A DNA stretch of 64,000 nt. Origin: Scatophagus argus (Eukaryota; Chordata; Actinopteri; Scatophagidae). Shown here piece after piece: positions 50,401 to 62,400 of this stretch. A program made the translations under genes and the position numbers. The notes under the pieces were generated by a model. It saw only the letters and a list, made by a program, of their open reading frames with translations, had not been told where the DNA came from and did no database searches. Position 1 is the first letter of the stretch; each line of letters opens with the position of its first letter. The DNA is taken from the NCBI RefSeq assembly GCF_020382885.2, contig NC_058513.1:5657408-5721407 (forward strand), given 5' to 3'.

Positions 50401-53400
50401 TCACACCCCAGTGGAACAGCAATCAGAAGCAAATTGGTGTTCAGTATCTTGCCCAAGGACACATCGACATGCAGCTGGTCCTGAGCATCAAACGCTGAAC
50501 TTCCGATTAGTGGAGAACCCCTGGGTGGCTAATGACCTCTGAGTAGCTAATAACTGTAAGGTTGCCAGTTTAAATCATGGATAATCTGGAAAATATGGGC
50601 TGCAGCGAGACACACTATTCTCAGCTTCCCTGTACCCTGCAGAAATATATATGATATCCTGTAGAACAGCTGTTATAATACCCACAACGGGTCAGAAGGA
50701 TGGGAGACAGCAACACAGCAACCAGTGACGGGACTAAAAGCTATCAAATAAGGGCAGAGTTTGGTTCTTCCTACAAGTCCTAGCAGCACATTGGTGTTAA
50801 ACTGTGAGTTTGAGACACAAGATTTAACAGCAAATAGACTGCAGATGCTGGAGTAAATGTCTGCTAATACTTGTGATGGTTGGACAGGGTTTTGATTAAA
50901 TAAAATGTGGAAACATATGGGCCATAGCCACACCCCGCCACCCACAGTTAACGATGTGACATCATGTCCCTGAGTTGTGGTTTACAGTATATGTTTCTTA
51001 ATCAGACATGCAACAGCAGTTAAGTAATTTCACAACTATTGTAACCTAAATAAAGTTTAGAGAAACCAGGCTAAGATGCCCTGCTACAGTTCTTTGAGGC
51101 TGCACTTAACAGACACAAGGGTGCTGTGAGGTAAAGGCTTAACACAGACTGCTAACATTCTCACAGTGACAATGCCATGTCAGCCATCTTAGTTTAGTGT
51201 ATTAGCATGCTAACATTTGCAAATTAGCACTGAACACACTGCAGCTGATGATGGCAATGTCAGTGGTTTTGCAGGTATGTGGTCATCAAGCCATGTTATG
51301 TTTGTCACTGAAGATTTTGACCCGATGATGGCGCAGCATGAAAAAACAGGATTACCAAAGTTGACGGCATTCATCCTCTGGGAACTATACATGTTTGCAC
51401 CAGATGTAATGGCAATGTGGTGTGTTGACTGGCCAAGAGATTAACATTGCAATCCTCTGAGCCAAATGTACATAAACCAAAGTCTGAACAGCCAGAGGCT
51501 GATGGTAAATTCCCACCCAGAACATAAAGCCTGCATAATTCAGCACTCTTGGGGATGTAAGTGTTGAGAAGACTTGATTATTGGTCAATTTAGCTGTCAA
51601 ATTATGAAACTATAAGCCTTACAATAGTGACTTCATCATTTAGTTTATACCTTTAAGCCCTACACTGCTGCATATGTACATATGAGGATGTACATTTGCT
51701 GATTAAGAGCGGGCGGGTCACAGCTTGCTGTTTTATATGGAACTCAGAGCCAGATGAATGGTTGGGTGTGGTCATACTGGAGATAATGAAATTCACCTGT
51801 CAGCCAAATGGTAATGTTCACCTTAAAATGAAGCCTGCATCTCGTTTATGTGGACTGGGCTCAAATTAGAAGAGTCTCGAACATTGAATTCAAACGTATC
51901 AGCCAAGGAAGATGAAAGTAAAAAGAATCAGCCTTTGATTTTATTAATACAAAAGTAACAGAGATTATTAAGCAAGCAAACACACATGTAAGCTTACATG
52001 TTGTTTTTCCCCCTTTTCCCTTCCCTTTTCAACTTTCTGCCACAGTTTTCCATGAGCTCTTCCTATTGCTACTTGGTGTCATCGCTTTAAGATTAGAGAT
52101 ACGCTATTCTCATAACACTTAAGTGCTGCTATTCATAATAATCATCCTCTGGAAGATCCATATCCAGGCCAAAACACAACCATTTCTGTCTTGTCTTTAT
52201 TTCTGAGAACACTAATCTCGGTTGCAAAATGTTTTCGTTGTTGTTGTTTTAGTCACAATTTGGCTCACTGTTGATGCTTTAGGTCATACCTCCTGAGTCC
52301 TGGCGAGTTAGTGGAAAAACCAAGCCGCAGCTGCAGTCCATAAATATTTTCAATGATGTCTAGCTGTGAAATTACACTCGCTTTGTCAGTTTGCCTTTTG
52401 CTGCATGGTGTTTTGGTGTTTTACAGTTTAACAGGAAGAAAAGTCTTGTTCAATGAGACCATGCTGTCTTAAGGACAGAAAAGTACAAGAGGTTTTAAAG
52501 TGTGGATGAATGCCACTCTTACTGTGAACCTCCTGATGATCAGATAATGAAAAATCAGTATCATTTGACACACATTTCAGGGCCACTCTGCTAGCTTGTA
52601 TCTTTCCGAGTGGTTCCTCTTGGACTTGGAATAGACGTGCTGCATTAGCTCAGCAATCACGCAGTAAAGACTTTGACTTGTGCAATGGCTGTAAAAGTAG
52701 GTTAGTGGTTTTAAACAAACAAATCCTTGTGCCCAGTCAGTTAAATTGGAGCACCATCATTGGTTGCAGGCTGAGGTGGTGTGGGTAGGCCCAGCTGGAA
52801 TTGCAGACAGCTTCCTTAGAAGAATTGGGATTTTTTTTTCCTTCTTCAACACTTTGAACCGTGAGAACGAAGCCGAGAGACTCTAAGCCCTCAAACCAGT
52901 GGAGCATTTTCCCACATGCCGTCATCTTTGGGAGAGAAGTGATTGCTGGGTAGTTGTGAGGGGACTTGGTTGAGAAATTAAAGATAGCTCAGTATCAAAC
53001 ATAATTCAGATGTAATATCTTTAGCTAGAGCTACAGGACTGCAGGCATAGTCAACAATTCCCTGACATTCAAAATGGTCACTTGAGGGCCCTTAACAGAA
53101 TCACCATTTTAAAAAACATGAACCACTGAAGGAACCTTAAGGCAGACCTAAGTAATACGTTTTTCTTCTGGGGACAGCAGAACAAGCTGTAAACACAGCA
53201 GTGATACATTACAGGCTTATAGGCAAGTCGGTGAGTCATTGTTAGCCAACAGCTCCTGTCTCCTGTTTAGCTCTGTTTATTTTTATACCAACATATTTAT
53301 CTGTTTAGCTGCTAATTGCACCATTATGATCACCAGCTAGTCTCGAATTGTGTCCTCTAGGGGCTTTTTTTCGTTTTGTTTTGGTTTTTTTTTTGTCTGT

Positions 53401-56400
53401 TTGTTTGTTTGTATTTTTACACCGAAAACAACTGCCTGCTGCTGTATGATGAGACTCAATCAAACAGTAAAGTTGTGGGCAATAAAGCTAAAGCAGTGGA
53501 AAGATGCTAAAACATTCAATAAAACTGAAGCTGAGGGTGTTGTTTATTTTAGCCAGTCATTGCTCACAGCCTGCATTTTCTAATTGTCAGTACATGTTAC
53601 ATATAGTTAAAGACCTACACAGAAACACATTGTTACAGTCCTCTGTCTCTCTCTCTCTCTATTTGGAAGCAGTAGATAACTGCCCAGAAAGCAAGATGTA
53701 TAGAAGTAGCAGTAGAGAAAAGGAAATATGCCAGTTTTGTATAATTTAGGACAATTTTAGAGGTGAATGTAAACGCTGTATTAGTGTACTTCAGAATCAT
53801 CTTTGTCAGACCAGAGCCATGCAGATGCTCATTGCTTTGGTTGTCAAGTGATGTTGGTGCTTCAGGTTGTTTTGTCGTGCCAGCTGTGTTGGCTGAAGAT
53901 CTCTGCCTCACACTTTGCAGTGAATCATCGTCATGTTTCCTGTGGCAGACAGATTTGCGATAGAGCCAACAGATTTTTCACATTATCTCATTCCTAGTCA
54001 GCTGAATTTACTATAATCTCCTAATCTCACCGGAAAGGCTCCTCATCTTACCCTTTCTCTTTATTTTTTCCTCTTTTCCTTTGTTTCTTTTTCTCTCAGC
54101 CCTCAATTGCCAAGCAGCCAGACACATGCACTCCATCTTGCTCAGAGGATCTGTCGAGTCGAGAAAACACTGTCACTTGGCTTTGATGATTTGCTATGAC
54201 ATAACTTCAAACTGCTGTTGGGCTTGATCATTTTGTCGGCAGATTGTTAAGCCCCCACTTCTCAAATTTTTTATTTTTGTGTCCAAACCCCAAACCACTG
54301 AACTTTAAAGCTCAACTCAAACCATTAAAATTAGATCAAAGGATAAAGAGGGGAAAAGGCACCGCATAAAATGGATTCATCAAAAATCATAGAATGAAAT
54401 GGCCCACTTCCTTTCCCAGTGCTGTTTGGACAGGTGAGTGAAACTGCAAGCTAGGCTTCAGTCCCACGACTGCCGCCACCTCAGACAATTGAACTCTTCC
54501 AAGTCAAACAAGAGCCATTGTGATTCAGAAATAAAGATAAGCAGTTAAAAACCAGGAGTGGGAGTCCTCAGATTCACCCTGATGTTGAATAAATACTCAA
54601 AAATGATCCCCCACACCTCTACTTGACTATTAGCTGCAGTAAAGTCTCACCAGACTTTATATTCTCCCTCCCCGCCTCCCTGGTTGCTGTAATGGAACAG
54701 TTTACAAAAGAAACTGGCTGCTGCCATTTGCAGGTCAGAGGCCGGTTTTGTGCGTGTGCGCATGCACGATCCTCGTGTGACTATTCCTGTGTGCGCTGCA
54801 CATTTTGTTGAGCATCCAAACTAAACACCTCTCCTCCTCCACCTCAAGCTTTTTATATTTTAAGAGGGATTTGTTTAGCTTGTAAGGTCTTGTCCTCTTT
54901 CTCTGCTCAGTCAGCTTCATAGGAATGTAAAGCCTTGATGTGGAGGGAACAAGTCATGTCATTAGATCAACAGCAACAATAAGAAAATGCTTAAGTCAGA
55001 TGTTTAGTTGACCAGTATTTGTATCTTCTCAGACTAGACAAGTGAAAACACTGGAAGTTACATAACATGTATATGTTATTGTAGATGCTTTTTTTGCATT
55101 TAGAGTAATGGTCCAGATATTACCAGCATCATGGGTGGCCTGGGGAACCCAAATCTAAACATCTAGCTTTGGCAGAGGTGCAATACTCTACTCATTCTGC
55201 AAGAGTCTTGGTGTTTTTGCTCAGAAAGTTCATTTTCTTTTTAGTAACTCTTCTTCTTCCAAGCAATCAGTCTGTTTGTTTTCCTTGGATTTAAGGCTGA
55301 TGAAGTTTGAGTGTAAGGTGGTTCCTATTTCAGCTGTTATGGCTACTGTTGCTCTGCTGTATACTTGTGAAAAAGAAAAACTTTTTTGGCTGGTTGTGAG
55401 TTTAAAGGCCAAAAAGTTCAGTATGTGCATAAGTAATTGCTGATCAACAGTAAAGATGTCCTGATGTCTGTGCAAAACTGGGGATTAGAAGAAAACAAAC
55501 ACACAGTATTCTTCTGACATTGTCATTAATGAGGAATGATGGGAAAGTCCCTGTTAGTGCCAAGTGGCCAGTGTGATCAAATAAGTACCCTTCTGCTGCC
55601 AAGCAATAACACAAAACACCATAGGGTATAACCCAAGAGATACTCAATTGCAGGCAAATAACATTAGTCACAATTCATTTCCATTTCAAGTTTTGGCTGT
55701 GCAGCTGCTGGCATTCCAAAGCAACTCACAAGACTCTGCATCTTACAATATCCAAGAATCAAAATACATTGTACAGAAAGAAACTCTGTTGATAGCACTC
55801 TCATTTTACTGAACAAGTGTTTTCATGCTTTGAATGCTTTCTCACAAAAGCATGAAAAAATGCCACAATCTGTTTATTATGTCTAGATGTGATTCTCAGA
55901 TAGATTTCTGAGTGTGCTGGGAACTAATTCTACTAAAAACTGAGTTAGGATAACAGATTCAGTGTTTAGTCTGGTTCGCATTAACCCCCATGCCGATTGA
56001 AACTATTTGAAGGCCTGTTTTTGAATAGATTTGCCTCCAGCATTCTGAAATTTTACTGCTTAATGACACTCATTAATGTGCTTTCTTTCATTAAAGAATT
56101 AAGGTATGGACTTAGAAATGTGTTTGGATTTTAAAGAAATAAATCATTTGTGCATGCAAAGGGAAACTGTTCAAGAATCCAACTAATCCATGTGGATAAA
56201 AATGGTGTTGACCCTCTGCCTCATACAGAGAAATAACAACACATCAAAGCTAAAGTGTGTCTAATGCCATTACATCAGTTAGGCAGCACCTAGAATAACA
56301 TTCAGTCAGCCTTGCACTTTAATCTAAGTAGGCTTCATCCTTTACAGTCCTCCAGTTTTACCACAGTCAATTAGTTCATTTCCCTTGTGTCATCTCTCTA

Positions 56401-59400
56401 GCTCACTCATTAGCTAACGGGATGGATGACCTGCTGACAGGTCACATCATGGCGGAAGCCCTCTCCCTTTATTCTCACACGTAATAATATTGCCATGAGC
56501 ACACAAAGTCTGCCCAGAGGAAATGAACGTAAGTCCATAGGGAGTTTTTTGTATAATTGTCCAGTTTTATGGAGGATCCTCTGGGGGGGGGGGGGGGGGG
56601 GGGGGGCAGTACCTATTTCCTCAGCCTTCAGGGGCTCATTCAGGATACAGAAATGTGCTAAAATACAAACCAGGTTATGCCACCAGCCTCCTTTAGTAGG
56701 CATACGCTTATTTGCCCCTAATTCATGCTAATTGATTTTATTCCCTCAGTGTGTTCTGTGTCCTTTATAAAATGTATGTTCAGTATCCTTCCCTCCATGG
56801 TTTAGTAACAAATGGTTTAGTAAAGGATGTACTACACCGCTAAATAAGCATGCAGGAAATTGATATCTAGATAGGTAGATAGATAGATACTTTATTGATC
56901 CCGAGGGAAATTTAACCATGGACTAAAAGCATTATTCCTCATGAGTTTAAAAGCAAAAAAAAAACAATATTTTTTGTTACAAATAACTGACAGATAAAGT
57001 AAGTAAGTAATAGTAAAAATCGTTATTTGTGATAGCCTAGCATGTTCTCCTGGTTATGGAGCTAATGATTTTACCCCCTGTTGTTTCAAGCTAACAAAGC
57101 TGCAGTTTTTCTGTTTGAGTGTTCTACCATATGGGGGTTAGTGTCTGATAGATAGCTTAAGTCTTGGTATTTTTCTGAACAAATCATTTGTAACTTACAC
57201 ATGCAGAAATGAGATTGTACAAGTGCTGCAGTGATTGAAGCATGTTCTCTTCTAACCATGCTAATAACATCCACAAATTATGCATTTATCCTTAAGTTAT
57301 CATGACAAATGGATGTATTTCTTGCCTACTCTTGTTCTTATCATTATGTACTTCAAAGAAAACTTTTCAGTTGCTGTATGTGCATTGATGCTGTACAGAA
57401 CATGGAATGATTTAAGTTCAAGTCTGTAATTATATTGAAAATTCATTGCTGTTTATTTAAGTGGTTTTCCTGCTTTCTTTGTCTTAGGTCTGGCAGTGTG
57501 AAGAATCACTGGGAGGAAATCTACTACTTTGTGGAGAATTTAGCAGAGAAATTCAAAAGGTAAGAGACGCCTTATAAACAATTATGCAAACATGTACCTA
57601 AACATAATGAACCCATCCAGGAAGAAGCGGAACTAGAGGTGGACAGCATACTGTAATATTTGAAAGGTTGAAAGTCTCTAGACGCTTAACAACCGTGTTG
57701 CCCCTGTACTCGCCTTCCTGGAGCCCGAAAATGGAGATCACTAAAGAGAAACACACACTTTACACAGCGGTCACCCTAGTAAAGTAAAATAAAATCTGTC
57801 CCTACAGCTACAACTAACTGGCCATATGCTAAGCCATTCAGCATACACGCTGATGTTTCATGCTGTCTCTGCAGTAGTGCTGATGTCTCATGTCAGTGGG
57901 GTTACCAGAAGTACAGGCTGGAAGGTCTGTGTGTATGAGCAGCCTGGATTTTACAGCCTTTGAGATTTAGAGGAGGGCAAAGAGTAATGGATGCTTTGGT
58001 GCTTGACTGTTTTGATGTGAGTTTTCAGCCGTAGACATGTCTGCCTTCTCTAGAACGTAATGTAACTAGATGGGATTTTGCTTAGGGTGGTGCATCATGA
58101 TTTCTGATTTAAATGTTGCTTTTAAGCTTTTTAAATGTATTTTTTGGCACTTTGAGCACTAAAAGCAAAGTGCCATCTAGTTCCATTATATTCGAGAAAA
58201 TACAGACTTTACAGCTGATATCTCCATAATTCAGCAGCTCACACCAAAACAACCATGATACATAGCTAGCACTGCGGGTAAGAGGAAAAGTATGTATTTT
58301 TGATTCTAGGGTGAACTGTCCCTCCAATGAGTCCTTTTTAGAATTTTGATCTGCTTTGAAAAACATTATTGTTTCATATCCTGTTCAGTACGTTTCAAGT
58401 GTGTCAAGTAAAACAGGCCCATATGGCATTTAGAGAACCATAATTACATTTTTTTTTTAGCACTACCCATATCAGCTCCACGTATGTCAAACATGTGGAA
58501 CTGAAATTGTACATCTTGAACCATCTGCTTGTACATATTTTTTTTTTGGCCTTCCTTCCTGAGGGCCACAGCAACACCTGGGGCCTCGTGGCTCCGCCAG
58601 AGCAAAGAGCCAGCCAAGTTTCTGTTTTCAACAAACATAAGAAAATTTCAAACATTGCAAATCTGCATGAACTTACTTTCTTTCACAAACAACGCAACAC
58701 ATTTTTCACTTCAGATAGCTGTGTGTTTACATGCTTGCAATTCATTTCCAAATGTACACAAAACAAAAAACACAAAATAACAAACTTGTCCACATCTGAG
58801 GATTCAGTGAAGTAGTTTAAGTATCAACAATGAAGTCGCTGTCACGCACAAAATCAGGGTTCAAAATTCTGCACGACAACACAAACCCGTGCGCGGTGTC
58901 ACTTGGTGTCTCAGTGTGTTGAGCTGCATTCAAGAAGCAATTCATACACAGCCTGTTCGAGTGACCTCAGAGGAAGTGAAATAGTTGAGAGATTAATTGT
59001 TTAAATAAAAGAAATCCAACTTTGTTCATTTTAATTCTGGCATCAAAGTGGAGCTCATGATGGATTGCTGCCATTAATTGTGTGTTTCTGAGGGAAACAA
59101 TATGTTGTAGTGTTTCTGTAACTAAGTACTGACACAATGATTTTGATTGAGCTCAGATGATGTGCAAATGTTAGTGGTTCTCATTTGTTGTGTAAGGTGG
59201 GAAATCACCAAGCAGCAGCTGGATTTTGCTGAATTTTGGCAAATGCCATCAGTAATTGCTTCATCTGTGAGGATTTCAGTGCTTCACACATTTCAATCCA
59301 AACTGGCCAAAAATGTGGGCTGATGATGGATACTTTCTGTTTCTGTTCCAGTCCCATGCTGAGGATGTCCTTCATAACATTCTCCTCCAGAGCATCCACC

Positions 59401-62400
59401 ATCATGAAACTGACGGAAAACCGGTAAATTAACTTATATAGTCTGTTGGTTATTGTAGTTAATTAGGTTTAAATGACTCACCAAACCTAGATTTGTGTTT
59501 TAAATAAATGTTATTTTAGCAGGGAAAGCTCTTACACACAAGAGAAGCAAACTCAAACTACTACACCACAGTGAAAGCAGATGCTCTGTGTTTTGTGTGT
59601 CTGTATGAGAGATGAAGCACACTATTAACCACTTTTGCATAAACTGAGGGTCAGTTTTAAACAGAGATGTCTCCAGTGAATGAACTTAAAAGAATCAGGT
59701 GAAAACATCAGTAAAAGATCAAGACAAACGGTCCACATGTTTGGAAATGACAGGGACAATAGTATCCATTGCTGGGAGAAGAGGCAAAACTCACAAAACA
59801 TCAAAATTACAGGGAATTAGTTTCCACACAGGAAAACTCTGTAGTTTAAAAGTACCCTTGTGAAAACCAACTCGGTTATTATTGTTCTCTGCAGAGTGGA
59901 CATCAGAAAGGGGTTGAATGCTCTAAAACGAGAGATTCCTGGTGGAGATACATTCATGCATCTTGGATTGCAGAAGGTGAGCCTTTCTCATGATGCATTT
60001 TATTTATGTTCATGAAATGTAAAAGCTTTGGTATTTCCTGACCGTCTGACTGTGGAAATGTCTTCTCATTCAAAGGCAAATGAGCAGATACACCAGGAGA
60101 ACTTTGGTAAGAACAACTCACTCATATAAAAACTTTCTTCAGGCTATATTATGAATTACGTTGAGGTTATAACATGCCTGTATTTCTTCCAGGCACGGCC
60201 AGTGTGATTATTGCACTGACAGACGGAGAGCTGCAGGAACACCAGCTCATCACTGCACAGCAAGAGGTAGCAGCTTCACAATGAGGCCCAATTTCCTCAA
60301 AGTGAAGTTTTAACAGGGATCATTCAGAAGCAGAAATGCTTCTTTCAGTGCCAATTTTATGGAAGTAATAGATTTATTCCCTCTTTCTTTCAACAGGCAG
60401 AGAGAGCCAGGTCTCTTGGAGCTATTGTGTACTGTGTCGGTGTCAAAGACTTCAATGAGACACAGGTAACACCAGTGCCAATCCTATAAACCTATGCTGT
60501 GTTTGGCGGGTTAATACATTGTGTACATCTAGTTACCATATGTACTGTATACCACGTGTGCACAGGGATTCAGAGTTGTGGAAACATCTAAAATGCTGTT
60601 ACCTCCATGTTGCATGCTGTGTGTTCAGTGGCCCCTGTACGAATTGGCTAACCCATAGTTAAAAAATTTCCTGAAAACCTATCTGAGTTATTTCTAACCC
60701 TCAGCTGCCAGGCTGCTGTACATGCCAATGCACAAGACCGGACTGGAGAAATGTCTTAACAATAACTATTAGCTTCAATATGATCATGAGGAAGAACATG
60801 ATTTAGGTTCCTGTATTTAATGGGAAAGACATCTGAGACCTAACTGTCTGCTTTCTTGTAACACCTATTTCAACATCAGTAACCAGACATGATCTCCCTT
60901 AAGTTCAGTTCAAGCTCCATTTGACTGATTGTAAATGGACCCTATTACCTGATTGTGGATAATGTGTGAGCATTACTTTTACAGTGTGTGTATGCAGGTT
61001 CTTCGCGGAGTTCCGGCTCTCACTGTGCATGTGTTACAGTCTAAAATGTCTGAAATTGTAGCACATCAGACATCAATTTGGGCTTCTCTGATAATCATAA
61101 ATTATAAATAATAAAGCATTAGCCACTCAGTGTCATCAAGCTCTGGATCTTGGAAGTGTCTCTAGCCACCGTTACACAAAAACACTCTTTAAAACATGTA
61201 AAATGTACTTATTCAGTAAATTGTTCATTAATCATTTTGTGAATTATTTTATGTTATTCATCATGTTATTCGTCTCCACTTTTTCTTCCATCCACACCTC
61301 TGTCTTCACCTCTCTCCCCTTATAGCTGGCCACCATTGCAGACACCATTGAGCATGTGTTTCCTGTGCTGGGCGGCTTCCATGCCCTCCGGGGAGTCATT
61401 GATTCGGTAAATAAATTCTTCTCTGTCCAGGGAAGCATTCCTTTTACTTAGTTTCAGAAACAGATCATGCAAGCATCCACATTCATGTAGCCTGTTTATG
61501 TTGAATCTGCTACAATTACTGTGTATTACTCCCTTGGGTGTAAAAACTTGCTTTAGAAAACATTCAAAGTATGAATAGACAGAAAAGTCACTCAGTTACA
61601 GTAACAGAAATGTATGTAAGCAATCAGTTAGACATGCTAGCTTCTTTCCTTATCACCCTCCCAATCTAGTCACTGTGTTGGTTTTCACAATTCAAGAGTT
61701 CAATAATAGCACCAATTACTGTACTGCAAGGCTTTGTGCACTCATGAAACACATTCACATGCAGTGAAGCAAATATCTTCATCAGTTTCCCTGTCTGTCT
61801 GTCAGAGTAAAGTGGGGAAGTGGTTTTCTCCCATAAAATCCTCACATGGCAAATATGCACATTACAATGGTAATGTTACATGTTTTCTTCTCAGAATTCT
61901 TTAACAGAGACAGACAAAAGCTGCCTTCTCGTTTCTAGCCCATCATCAGCAATTTTGCTGGTTGAATTGTCAACTATATGAGCATATTTTAGCAGCTGTA
62001 GTTAGCTAGCTAGACTATATAGACAAAAGTATTTAGACATACCTCTTTGTGAGGCTGTTTTTCATGACTGTGCTCCAGTGCACAAAGCAAAGTCCATAAA
62101 GACATGGTTGGATGAGTTTGATGGGGAAGAACTTGACTGGCCCACACAGTCCTGACCTCAACCCCATCAAACACCTTTGGGATGAACTTGAACACAGATA
62201 GCGAGCCAGGCCTTTTTGTCATCATTGCCTGACCTTACAAATGCTCTACTGCATGAATGGGCTATAACCTAATAACCTCCAGGATGTTAATCAAGAATAT
62301 GGCCTTTTTTTAAGTAACCTGTAGCCCGTCCAACAAACTAATCTTCGTAGATGCAGCATTGCTCCTTGAAGTACGCAGGCAACACAAAACGATCAATGGT

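Larger units (their letters stand above)
47631..57487 (+). other. antxr intron 1 (9.9 kb)
   Basis: Large first intron between the signal-peptide exon and the exon carrying the metal-binding motif. It contains dispersed repeats at about 50,240-50,515 and 51,130-51,470, homopolymers T16 (49,123-49,138) and G24 (56,583-56,606), and a retroelement tail near 56,868-56,915. I see no other gene on either strand. Confidence 0.75.

Noticed and set aside
50159..50542. 127-codon frame in antxr intron 1
   Set aside because: It lies across a dispersed teleost repeat and shows no protein family features.
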